Of a stretch of 64,000 bases of DNA, positions 34,619 through 42,716 are shown piece by piece. The stretch comes from Luteibacter mycovicinus. GTDB lineage: Bacteria; Pseudomonadota; Gammaproteobacteria; Xanthomonadales; Rhodanobacteraceae. The position numbers were made by a program, and so were the translations under genes. The notes beneath the pieces were generated by a model. It saw only the letters and a list, made by a program, of their open reading frames with translations, made no database searches and was not told where the DNA came from. The stretch lies in NCBI RefSeq assembly GCF_000745235.1, contig NZ_JQNL01000001.1:434001-498000 (forward strand), given 5' to 3'. Numbering within the stretch: the stretch's first letter is position 1; every line of letters starts with the position of its first letter.

Positions 34619-36238
34619 ATGCGACTACACGCGCCTTCCCGATTCGCCGGTCCCCTGCTAGCGCTCGCCTACGCGGCGATCTGGATCATGCTCTGGCCTA
34701 CCGAGCAGCCCTACTGGGTGCTGCCGTTTGGCCTGCGATTCGGTGCGCTGCTACTCACCCGCACCCGCAACTGGTTCTGGATCCTCGGAGCGGAACTCGC
34801 CGGCAGCATGATCTGCGAATGGCGCAGCGGCCTGCCCATCGGCGGCGCCGGCTTTCTGCTCGGCGACGCGCCGGAGCCCCTCATGGTCGCCGCGTGCCTG
34901 TGGCTGCTTCGTCGCGCCCACCTGCACGCCAGCCTGGGCACCCCGGAAGACGTCGCCCGCCTGCTGCTCTCGGCGATGGTGACGGCCACGGTCGCCACCG
35001 CCGGCAACGCCGCCATGATGGCCTCGCTGCACCCGGCCGCGCCGGTCGAGATGCTAGGCACCACCTTCGGCAGCGACCTGCTCGGTAACTACCTCGGCGT
35101 ACTGCTGGTCGTGCCGGTGATGATCCTCGTCTTCCGCGAGCGCCCCACGCAATCGTCCATGGCCGAGCTCCTGCTCGACGGCCTGCTCGTCATGCTGCCC
35201 TCGCTGGCCATCCTGATCACCCTGGCCGAGTATTCTCCGCAGCCGCAGTTCGCCCGCGTGCTGTCACTGGCACCGGTGCTCTTCTTCGCCTTCCGTCATG
35301 GCTGGCGTGGCGCGGGCCTGGCCATGCTCATAACAAGCGTGGGCCTGAATGTCACCGAAGACATGATCGGCCGCGGCGCTCCCACGGCGGCGGCCCATCT
35401 GTTCCTTGCCGTGGCCGGCACCGGCACGCTGATGCTCGGCGCAGCCACCGACGCGCTTCGCCGCAGCAGCGAGCGCGTCGCCCAGCAGAACACCCACCTC
35501 GCCGCCGCCAACCAGCGCCTGGATCAGCTGGCCCGTCAGCTGCGCGACGCCGCCCGAGGCAACCTCCAGGCGGAGGAAAACCTGCGCCGACACATGGCCG
35601 CCGAGCTGCATGACGAACTCGGACAGAACCTCACCGCGATCCAGACCCACCTGAAACTGGCCCAGGCGCGGCTAGGCAGCGCGGGCATGGAGGACATCGG
35701 TAAATCCATCAACGGCATCCTCGGGCACATGCGCAAGGCGCTGCACAAGATGCTCGACAGCCTGCGCCCCTCGGTGCTCGACGAGTTCGGATTGCTGCGC
35801 GCACTGGACGAAGGCCCGATCCGCGACATGCTCACCGCCGCAGGCATCCACTACGTCACCGACCTGCGGGGCGAGCCCCGCCTGTTGGACGAGGACACGC
35901 TGACCGCTATCTATCGCGTCGTCCAGGAGAGCGCGACCAACGTCGTCCGACACTCCGGCGCAAGCCGGATGGCCCTGCGCCTGCGCATCGGCATGCGCGA
36001 CAGCGGCCCGGTCGCTATCCTCGACATTCGTGACGACGGCACCGGCCTGCCCTCCACCCCCAAACCCGCAAGAACCGACGGCGGTGGGCGCGGACTACAG
36101 GGCATGAGTGACCGAATCACCGCCCTTGGAGGGCTCTTCCGGATCCGTCCAGAACCCGTCGGACTGCACCTTCGCGTGTTGCTCCGCAGCACAAGTATCG
36201 GAATGAGCATAGGAAATTTTCCAATACCGGGTCAGTGA
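34619..36238 (+). CDS. MASE1-type membrane sensor histidine kinase (UhpB-like)
   Basis: A 539-residue kinase. Residues 1-275 form about eight membrane helices of MASE1 type. A coiled coil (about 280-320) leads to a HisKA_3 dimerisation domain with phospho-acceptor His331 in AAELHDELGQNL. A HATPase_c domain follows, with VVQESATNVVRHSGAS and DDGTGLP. It should autophosphorylate and pass phosphate to the divergently encoded NarL-type regulator. The signal sensed by the MASE1 part is unknown. Confidence 0.93.
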   Translation: MRLHAPSRFAGPLLALAYAAIWIMLWPTEQPYWVLPFGLRFGALLLTRTRNWFWILGAELAGSMICEWRSGLPIGGAGFLLGDAPEPLMVAACLWLLRRAHLHASLGTPEDVARLLLSAMVTATVATAGNAAMMASLHPAAPVEMLGTTFGSDLLGNYLGVLLVVPVMILVFRERPTQSSMAELLLDGLLVMLPSLAILITLAEYSPQPQFARVLSLAPVLFFAFRHGWRGAGLAMLITSVGLNVTEDMIGRGAPTAAAHLFLAVAGTGTLMLGAATDALRRSSERVAQQNTHLAAANQRLDQLARQLRDAARGNLQAEENLRRHMAAELHDELGQNLTAIQTHLKLAQARLGSAGMEDIGKSINGILGHMRKALHKMLDSLRPSVLDEFGLLRALDEGPIRDMLTAAGIHYVTDLRGEPRLLDEDTLTAIYRVVQESATNVVRHSGASRMALRLRIGMRDSGPVAILDIRDDGTGLPSTPKPARTDGGGRGLQGMSDRITALGGLFRIRPEPVGLHLRVLLRSTSIGMSIGNFPIPGQ

Positions 36239-36261
36239 ACACTTCGTTACGATCCCATTAT

Positions 36262-36458
36262 CGATGTGGGGGAGCCGCCGTCGAGAGACGGTGAGCCCAG
36301 GTCGGTCGTGGGGACGATCGACCTGATGAGGCGACAGGATGTCGGCCTCGCCGGTTCGAAGTGGGCAGACGTGAATCCAGCGAGCAACTCGCGATCCACG
36401 TTCCACAACGAAGCGGATCAAGCCGCCGGTGGACAGGAGTCCGCCGGCGGCGTTTTTT
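36262..36458 (+). ncRNA. Candidate structured small RNA with GGA-bearing loops
   Basis: About 200 nt without a protein gene but with a chain of stable hairpins: CCGTC-GAGA-GACGG (36278-36291), a 12-bp stem capped by GGGG (36298-36325), CGACA-GGA-TGTCG (36332-36344), GCGAG-CAA-CTCGC inside a longer stem (36369-36401), and a 13-bp terminator stem with loop AGGA followed by T6 (36422-36458). Two loops display the same ACAGGA sequence. The layout suits a free-standing sRNA, possibly a CsrA/RsmA-binding one. The 5' end is approximate and no strong promoter was recognised. Confidence 0.65.
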
Positions 36459-36510
36459 ATGGGCGCCCGAAATGTCGTCGCCAACGCCCCTTGCCTGAAT
36501 CACGCCCACG

Positions 36511-36533
36511 AAAAAGGCCCCCGAAGGGGCCCT
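36511..36533 (-). terminator. Rho-independent terminator of fur
   Basis: On the minus strand AGGGCCCC-TTC-GGGGGCCT is followed by T5, 24 bp beyond the fur stop. Confidence 0.88.
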
Positions 36534-36556
36534 CTCACCGCGAGCGAAAGCCTGAC

Positions 36557-36970
36557 TCAGCGCTTCTTCTTGGGCCGCACGTACAGCACCAGGCTGTGGT
36601 CTTCGATGACGTATCCGTGGCGGTCGGCGATCTCGTGCTGGAGGCGTTCGATCTCCTCGCTGATGAACTCGATCACTTTCCCGCTGTCAACGTCGATCAT
36701 GTGGTCATGATGCTTGCCGCGGTCCAGCTCGTAAACGGCCTGCCCACCTTCGAAGTTGTGCTTCATCACGATGCCGGCAGCTTCGAACTGGGTCAGCACC
36801 CGATACACCGTGGCAAGCCCGATGTCCTCCTGGTGCGCAAGCAGACGCTTGTAGATGTCTTCAGCCGTGAGGTGGCGCTCGTCCGCCTCTTCGAAGATCT
36901 GCAGGATCCGCATGCGCGGATGTGTGACTTTGAGCCCCGCCCTGCGGAGCTCTTTGGTTTCCTGGTCCAT
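36557..36970 (-). CDS. fur: Ferric uptake regulator Fur
   Basis: A 137-residue iron-responsive repressor. The N-terminal winged helix contains LKVTHPRMRILQIFE and the recognition helix IGLATVYRVLTQFEAAGIV. The C-terminal dimerisation domain has the metal-binding HHDHMIDVDSGKV cluster. The CxxC zinc site seen in E. coli Fur is absent, as in many xanthomonads. Divergent from bamE/omlA, the arrangement described in Xanthomonas. Confidence 0.97.
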   Translation of the reverse strand: MDQETKELRRAGLKVTHPRMRILQIFEEADERHLTAEDIYKRLLAHQEDIGLATVYRVLTQFEAAGIVMKHNFEGGQAVYELDRGKHHDHMIDVDSGKVIEFISEEIERLQHEIADRHGYVIEDHSLVLYVRPKKKR

Positions 36971-37042
36971 ATAGACCCCCTCGCGGTGCCGTCAGGCGCT
37001 TAGTGTATCATCGCAGGCTTCACGATCCGGACGTTACTACGC

Positions 37043-37504
37043 ATGCATAAGCTCATCCGCACGCTGGGTTTGGCCATGATGGCGGTTGCCATCGCGGGCT
37101 GTGGCCTCGTCTATACCCCCGACGTGCAGCAGGGCAACCTGCTAGACAAGAAAAACGTCGACCAGCTGCAGCCGGGCATGACGAAGCGTCAGGTCCTGGT
37201 GCTGCTGGGCACCCCCTCGGTCACCTCGCCTTTTGACCAGGATCGCTGGGATTACGTGTCCACCTTCTCCCACCGCGGCCAGAAGATGACGACCCGTACG
37301 CTCACCCTGACCTTCAACAACGACACGCTGGTCCGCACCGAAGGCGATTTCTTCGCCCAGGACGCTCAGCAGCTGCTGAAGGACTCCGAAAAGTACAAGG
37401 CCAATCCGGTCGGCGGCGCCCAGGGTGACAAGAACACCAGCGCTGACGACAAGAAGGACGACGGTGGCGTGTTCGGTGGCGGCTCGTCGGACGACAAGAA
37501 GTAA
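37043..37504 (+). CDS. bamE: Outer membrane assembly lipoprotein BamE (OmlA/SmpA)
   Basis: A 153-residue lipoprotein with lipobox AIAGC (Cys 20). The BamE fold has VYTPDVQQGN, LQPGMTKRQVLVLLGTPS and FDQDRWDYV. BamE is a small subunit of the BAM complex that inserts beta-barrel proteins. The last 35 residues are a low-complexity Gly/Asp/Lys tail. Divergent from fur; the shared 72-bp region has a TATCAT -10-like box. Confidence 0.95.
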   Translation: MHKLIRTLGLAMMAVAIAGCGLVYTPDVQQGNLLDKKNVDQLQPGMTKRQVLVLLGTPSVTSPFDQDRWDYVSTFSHRGQKMTTRTLTLTFNNDTLVRTEGDFFAQDAQQLLKDSEKYKANPVGGAQGDKNTSADDKKDDGGVFGGGSSDDKK

Positions 37505-37517
37505 GAAGCCGGCAGGT

Positions 37518-37796
37518 TCAGGCGCCGCGTTTCGCGCGGCGCCGCCTGGCCTCCATCGGATCCAGGGTCAGCGGCCGGTATATCTCCACCCGGTCGCCTT
37601 CCTTCAGCACACGATCCGCATCCACCTTCTTCGAGAAGATGCCCAGACGGGTAGCATCGGGCGCCACACCTTCGGGCAGCTGAGCACGGGCCAGCTCAAT
37701 GGCCTGCCAGACGGTCGTCCCTGACGGCACGACGAGGCGAACTACCCGCTGCGCTTCCGGTCCCGCGTAACCCACTTCGACGTTCAGGTCAGCCAT
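37518..37796 (-). CDS. rnfH: RnfH family ubiquitin-like protein
   Basis: A 92-residue beta-grasp protein with LVVPSGTTVWQAIE, GIFSKKVDADRVLKEGDRVEIYRPL and an Arg-rich end. RnfH (UPF0125) is nearly always paired with ratA; its role is unclear. It overlaps the end of ratA by eight bases on the same strand. Confidence 0.93.
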   Translation of the reverse strand: MADLNVEVGYAGPEAQRVVRLVVPSGTTVWQAIELARAQLPEGVAPDATRLGIFSKKVDADRVLKEGDRVEIYRPLTLDPMEARRRRAKRGA

Positions 37797-38217
37797 ACTC
37801 GCGGCGTGCCTCGTCGCAGAAGTCGTCGACCATCCGGTTGGCGAGTTGCTGAAACCCCATCTTCAGTACGGACCCGCCGAGGCCGGCGTAGTCGAAATCC
37901 AGTGCCAGGGCTATCTTGCAGCCCACGTCACCCAGGGCCTGGAAGGTGAACAAGCCATCGAGCGAGCGGAACGGCCCCTCCACGAACTGCATGGTCAGCC
38001 GCTCCGGCCGCACCGTGGTGTTACGGGTGGTAAAGCTCTGCCGCATGCCGGCGAACTTGAGATCCAGCCGGGCGACCAGCACATCGTCACCCCGCTCGAT
38101 CACGGTGGCCGCGTCACACCATCCGAAGCGCTTTGGGTATGCTTCCACATCGTTGACCAGGTCGAACATCTGCGCGGGCGTGAAAGGCACGATCGCACTG
38201 CGGCGGATTTCAATCAT
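37789..38217 (-). CDS. ratA: RatA family START-like protein
   Basis: A 142-residue helix-grip protein of the polyketide cyclase/START family, starting EIRRSAIVPFTPAQMFDLVNDVEAYP. E. coli RatA has been reported to block 70S ribosome formation; in other bacteria the family (Coq10-like) is linked to quinone binding. It forms a conserved pair with rnfH and is divergent from smpB, the same neighbourhood as in E. coli. Confidence 0.93.
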   Translation of the reverse strand: MIEIRRSAIVPFTPAQMFDLVNDVEAYPKRFGWCDAATVIERGDDVLVARLDLKFAGMRQSFTTRNTTVRPERLTMQFVEGPFRSLDGLFTFQALGDVGCKIALALDFDYAGLGGSVLKMGFQQLANRMVDDFCDEARREYG

Positions 38218-38296
38218 GAACTGACCTCGTCTTATGTGCCGGCAAACGGACCCGCCGGCCTTGTATCAGGGACTCGAGAGACCGATTTTAGCGGAC

Positions 38297-38797
38297 ATGG
38301 CAAAAGCGAAACCGAAGGACACGGAAAAAGAAGGCGGCGGCACGATCGCGCTGAACAAGCGCGCGCGCCACGAATACCACATCGACCAGCGCTTCGAATG
38401 CGGCATGGCCCTCGAGGGCTGGGAGCTGAAGTCGCTGCGTGCCGGCCGGATCAATTTCGGCGAAGGTTGCTACGCGATCATCCAGCACGGTGAGGTCTTC
38501 CTCGTCGGGGCCCAGATCCCGCCCCTGATCAGCGCTTCCACCCATGTGATCGCCAACGATCGCCGCACCCGCAAGCTGCTGCTCCACCGCGAGGAAATCG
38601 ATCGTCTGATCGGTGCGGTCGAGCGGAAGGGCTACACGCTGGTGCCCACCGCGATGTACTGGAAGCACAACAAGGTGAAGTGCGAAATCGGCCTGGCCAA
38701 GGGCAAGCAGGAGCACGACAAGCGCAACACGGACAAGGAGCGCGAATGGGCGATCGACAAGCAGCGCGTCATGCGCTCGCACAATCGCATGGGCTGA
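38297..38797 (+). CDS. smpB: SsrA-binding protein SmpB
   Basis: A 166-residue OB-fold protein that carries tmRNA to stalled ribosomes. It has [24 protein letters not shown], a central [15 protein letters not shown] segment and a basic C-terminal tail ([16 protein letters not shown]) that enters the decoding centre. The ATG at 38297 begins MAKAKPKD; the longer reading lacks family support. Its RNA partner ssrA follows 81 bp downstream. Confidence 0.97.
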   Translation: MAKAKPKDTEKEGGGTIALNKRARHEYHIDQRFECGMALEGWELKSLRAGRINFGEGCYAIIQHGEVFLVGAQIPPLISASTHVIANDRRTRKLLLHREEIDRLIGAVERKGYTLVPTAMYWKHNKVKCEIGLAKGKQEHDKRNTDKEREWAIDKQRVMRSHNRMG

Positions 38798-38878
38798 CCT
38801 GAACGGTCAGGCGGCGCCCATTGTGGGTCTTCCTCCCCGCCCATATACTGAGTGATGTAGTTCCACCACGTTTTCCCC

Positions 38879-39271
<393 letters not shown>

Positions 39272-39277
39272 GTTCAG

Positions 39278-39312
39278 GCCGGTAAGTGATTGATTCGCTT
39301 ACTGGCCTTTTT
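39278..39312 (+). terminator. Rho-independent terminator of ssrA
   Basis: Stem GGCCGGTAAG / CTTACTGGCC (one G-U pair) followed by T5, 6 bp after the tmRNA end. Confidence 0.88.
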
Positions 39313-39414
39313 ATTTAGTTGGTCTGGATTGGTCCCCAATGGGCTCCGTTTGGTCAACGTTTGGTCAACATTTGGTCACCATTTCGAGTCGGGCGCGCAC
39401 AGACTGGGCGCCCC

Positions 39415-40413
39415 TCACGCGCGCGGCAGAGACCGGCGGACCAGCCGACGGCACTCCCTTCCCTTCAATTCCATGTGCCACGCGTGATCCAAGACTCCGT
39501 CGTAATGAATTGGGAAGACGTATCGCTCCGAGGCGGCGCACCGCGCTACCTCGTGGGCCCAGTCGAGTGTTTCGTGGCGCCTCTGTCCGTATAGGTAGGT
39601 CTGCAGAAGACTGAGCAACAGCACCAGGGCGATGAGAATCCCCTCGATCCGCTCGGCGCTGGCCAATCCGTAGATCAGGAGCCACGACAGCAAAAGGTAG
39701 GGGTAAAAGAAGTACCGCGGGCCATCGGTAAAGGCTGACACCCACTGCAGCGGGGCGCGGGCCATTGAAGCGGCGACTGCGGCAAGAAGAATATATCCGA
39801 GAACCAAAAGGCCGAAATCCGGTGAACGTCGAATACCGAATAAGGCGACGACGATAATCGCTGCGCCCAGCCACGCACCAATGGCCACCCCTTCGATTCC
39901 GGGGAAGAACATGTACCAGCCTACGAACTTTGCCAGCACGTCTGGGATGGAGATGGCAGCGAGCGCGGCCCCTGGGATCGGAACCGGAGTGGTCAGGTAC
40001 ACCAGCGCCACCTGCACGACCGCCCAGAGGACCGCGATGATGCAGATAAGGGTCTCGCGCCGGTCTCTGAGACGCAGCGCACGGACGATGAATATGGGTG
40101 CAAGAATCACCGTCATCGGTGAAGACAAACCACCGACCACCGTAAAAAGTGCCCGCAGCGGCACCTGATCAATCGCATCGTCGCGCCAAAGCGCTGATAG
40201 GAAAATGAGCAGCGACCCGAACCAAAACGCGTATTCCGATACTGCGTATACCTCGGAGTTTATCGGCAAGAGCAACAGGGCGCTTGATGGAACAGACTCT
40301 GACCGATTGATCGCCGAGCATATCGAGGGCTCGAAGCACGGATGGTACTGAGGGAGGGACGTCGCCATAGGCCGCGGTCGGCCTATCAACCAACACAACT
40401 CAAGATCGGGCAA
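39415..40413 (-). CDS. Polytopic membrane protein, probably 5'-truncated
   Basis: Up to 332 residues with at least seven predicted membrane helices. The first 45 or so residues are not hydrophobic and do not look like a natural N-terminus; the hydrophobic part begins with LLLLPINSEVYAVSEY, a sequence style found in the middle of glycosyltransferase- or polymerase-like membrane proteins. It probably lost its 5' end when the island was rearranged. A short Cys/Arg-rich cytosolic tail closes the protein. No function can be assigned. It is divergent from the LprI-like gene across 41 bp. Confidence 0.5.
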   Translation of the reverse strand: MPDLELCWLIGRPRPMATSLPQYHPCFEPSICSAINRSESVPSSALLLLPINSEVYAVSEYAFWFGSLLIFLSALWRDDAIDQVPLRALFTVVGGLSSPMTVILAPIFIVRALRLRDRRETLICIIAVLWAVVQVALVYLTTPVPIPGAALAAISIPDVLAKFVGWYMFFPGIEGVAIGAWLGAAIIVVALFGIRRSPDFGLLVLGYILLAAVAASMARAPLQWVSAFTDGPRYFFYPYLLLSWLLIYGLASAERIEGILIALVLLLSLLQTYLYGQRRHETLDWAHEVARCAASERYVFPIHYDGVLDHAWHMELKGRECRRLVRRSLPRA

Positions 40414-40454
40414 CCGTAGCCGATAAACGACGATCCGAACCTGCTTGTGTCTCC

Positions 40455-41114
40455 ATGACTGACCTGCCCGACGCCTTCGCCCACTTGACCCAACCCATGC
40501 AAGTGATAGGCGTGTTGATTGTCGCGGCCTTGACGGCGATCGCTACGATCGTGCGTAGCTGCGCGAAGTCGCCCGATATGCCTTTGCAGCAGCGGCGTCT
40601 CATGTGGGTAGCGCTCTTCTTCGCCGTGGTGCTGCCGGCCGCCGCGAGCACGCTCATCGCTTTTGGAGGTGGCGCTGTTGCAGCAGCTCGTCCGCCCGTC
40701 GCACCTCAAGCTGGCGGTTCGATAGCGCCCCAGACCGAGGTGCGACCTGACACTATCTTGCCCGAGCGGCGGGTGGCCGTCCCCGACCTGGAGTCGCCCA
40801 CGAGCGCTGGTCAATCCGGGCCCGAAAGTTCGACACGCATGAATGCGCCGCGGCCCTCGTTCGACTGCGCCAAAGCTGGCTTTGCGGACGAGTCCGCCAT
40901 TTGCGCCGATGCCGGGTTGCGTCAGGCCGATGGCGCGTTGGGGCGGACGTATCGTGCGGTGCTCGCGACCCTCACCGTTTCCGCTCATGCCCAACTCGTG
41001 GCGACACAGCGCGCCTGGATTGTCGAACGCCGGGCACGATGCGGCGCTAGCGTGTCCTGTCTTCGCAAAGCCTTGCAGTTACGATCCTCACTCTTGGAAT
41101 CTATGCTGCACTAG
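40455..41114 (+). CDS. Membrane-anchored protein with LprI-like (DUF1311) domain
   Basis: A 219-residue protein. It has two membrane helices (about 17-36 and 50-72), a Pro/Ala-rich linker (about 75-130) and a C-terminal LprI-like domain (about 133-215) with the typical spaced Cys residues (FDCAKAG, ICADAGL, ARCGAS, SCLRKAL) and AQLVATQRAWIVERRARC. The domain is named after a mycobacterial lysozyme inhibitor, and most members are uncharacterised. The start at 40455 has no clear ribosome-binding site. A cell-envelope role is inferred. Confidence 0.7.
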   Translation: MTDLPDAFAHLTQPMQVIGVLIVAALTAIATIVRSCAKSPDMPLQQRRLMWVALFFAVVLPAAASTLIAFGGGAVAAARPPVAPQAGGSIAPQTEVRPDTILPERRVAVPDLESPTSAGQSGPESSTRMNAPRPSFDCAKAGFADESAICADAGLRQADGALGRTYRAVLATLTVSAHAQLVATQRAWIVERRARCGASVSCLRKALQLRSSLLESMLH

Positions 41115-41301
41115 ACCTGCTAAAGGCGTTCGCCGCGGGTCGTAATCTCCCATCTACGATCAGGATGCACCCGACGAGCGCGACCGGGTCGCCGAGCACA
41201 TCCATGGGTGGAACTGCGCCGGATCATGGACGCCGTGAGCGGTCGCTCAGACGTTTGGAGTTTCTCGCTACCCCTACTTCCGATTGCTCTCCCGCTGACG
41301 G

Positions 41302-41805
41302 GTGACCCTCCCGGTCGACTTACTGGCGCAGGCTCAGCATCTGCTGATGCGAGACCGCACACGTTCGCAGCAAGCGAATCTGCGGCGCAGCGTCTCGACC
41401 GCTTACTACGCTCTTCCATCTCCTGAGTGAGGCCGCCGCGGCCCGCATCTGCGCCGGGCAATCGACCGCTCTGATCCAAAGTGCGCGTCGCGCCTTGACC
41501 CTACCGACATGGCCAATGCGGCCAGAGGCTTGCGTCGCACCACGCTCCCAAGAGCTTACAAGCTCCACATGACCGGCCCAGTGCCTCCCGACTTGCTCGT
41601 GGTCGCCGCAGCCTTTTCCGATTTGCAACAAGGTCGCCATGTGGCCGACTAAGATTTCGCGAAAAATATGACGCGCTCCGAAGCCAAAACGCTGGTCGAC
41701 CTCGCGGTGGACGCGTTTACCAGTTGGCAGCGCGTGTGCAATACGGCAGAGGGCAGGGTCTTTTTGACCATGCTGTATCCGTGGAAGCCGCTCCAGGGTC
41801 GCTAA
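41302..41805 (+). pseudogene. HEPN-domain protein, frameshifted and interrupted
   Basis: Reading across frames recovers a HEPN-type protein. A GTG start at 41302 gives VTLPVDLLAQAQHLLMRD, then LRRSVSTAYYAL near 41380, a frame change within CTCTTCCATCTC, then HLLSEAAAARICAGQ. Further on VVAAAFSDLQQGRHVAD is followed by a TAA where Tyr is expected, then DFAKNMTRSEAKTLVDLAVDAF and an end at 41805. The gene is therefore dead. Such HEPN proteins often act as toxins with nucleotidyltransferase (MNT) antitoxins; no partner is visible. Confidence 0.7.
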
Positions 41806-42122
41806 CCCGGCGCCGCCTCCACGCTGTTCGGGCATGGCCGAACTGATCAGCAGAGGCCTCTCCTGCCCGACCGTTCTGATTTCCCCTTGGCCTCAAGCAG
41901 GGTGACCACCGTGATGAATCAAGACGGCGTTGGGTGAGCTGGAACGCCTATTCCAGAATCGTTCCGGTGTAGATATGACCGAAGGTCAGGCCGGACGGCA
42001 AGATTTTCTAACCGGGCGACCTGGAACGTCGTCGATGAGTCTTCCGTGCTCCTTTGACGACTCCCCCCAACAAGCTCGAGACCCTGCCAGAGACGCTCGC
42101 TTGGGCTCTTTGCAAGGAGTCA
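41806..42122. other. Gene-free island segment
   Basis: About 320 bp between the HEPN pseudogene and the RHS immunity gene. I see no start, family motif, hairpin or repeat that would support a feature. Confidence 0.5.
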
Positions 42123-42713
42123 TCAGCGGATGCCAAAGGCCTGACGATTTTTCTGGATTACCGTTTCCAAGAGCGCGGCCGCGGACTCACCACTTTGTCC
42201 AAGCCTCATCAGGAGGCTGGCTCCGTGTTCTGCATCACGCTTGCTCAGCCGGTTCGCCATCGTCGCGAACATCGATTCGAGCGCAGCATTCGCACGCGCG
42301 TATTCCTGATCGAGTACCAATCCCGATGCAAAGACAAGGCGCGCATGCGGATTCAACATCGCTTCTGCCCCCTCCAGATACTCAAGAAAATCACACGTCC
42401 GAGCCGGTGGCCCGGGGCGCAACACGTCGACAAGCTCTGGATGATTCACGACGTGCTCGACGATGGCTTCGTCAGACAGCTTGCCCTTGGCGATAACCCC
42501 GCCCTCCTGCAAACGATTGCTGTAAAGCAAATTCTCGCCAAAGTCATCGAACAGCGGGAAGCGAAAGTGCCAAAGGTGGACCTCTTGAGGCCGATACTCC
42601 AAAAGCACCCCATCCAGCACCAACTCCACGTTCTGACGAAAGAAGTATCCGCCAAGCTGGCTGAGCCCCTCCACGCGCTGATGCATCAGGCGAGCAATCG
42701 CACGTTTATTCAT
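42123..42713 (-). CDS. Putative immunity protein of RHS module 1
   Basis: A 196-residue soluble protein with no family I recognise. The helical C-terminal half (ANAALESMFATMANRLSKRD) follows an N-terminal part rich in aromatic residues. It begins three bases after the stop of the RHS toxin gene on the same strand. In RHS loci that position is occupied by the cognate immunity gene protecting the producer from its own C-terminal toxin. Function rests on this position alone. Confidence 0.65.
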   Translation of the reverse strand: MNKRAIARLMHQRVEGLSQLGGYFFRQNVELVLDGVLLEYRPQEVHLWHFRFPLFDDFGENLLYSNRLQEGGVIAKGKLSDEAIVEHVVNHPELVDVLRPGPPARTCDFLEYLEGAEAMLNPHARLVFASGLVLDQEYARANAALESMFATMANRLSKRDAEHGASLLMRLGQSGESAAALLETVIQKNRQAFGIR

Positions 42714-42716
42714 GTG

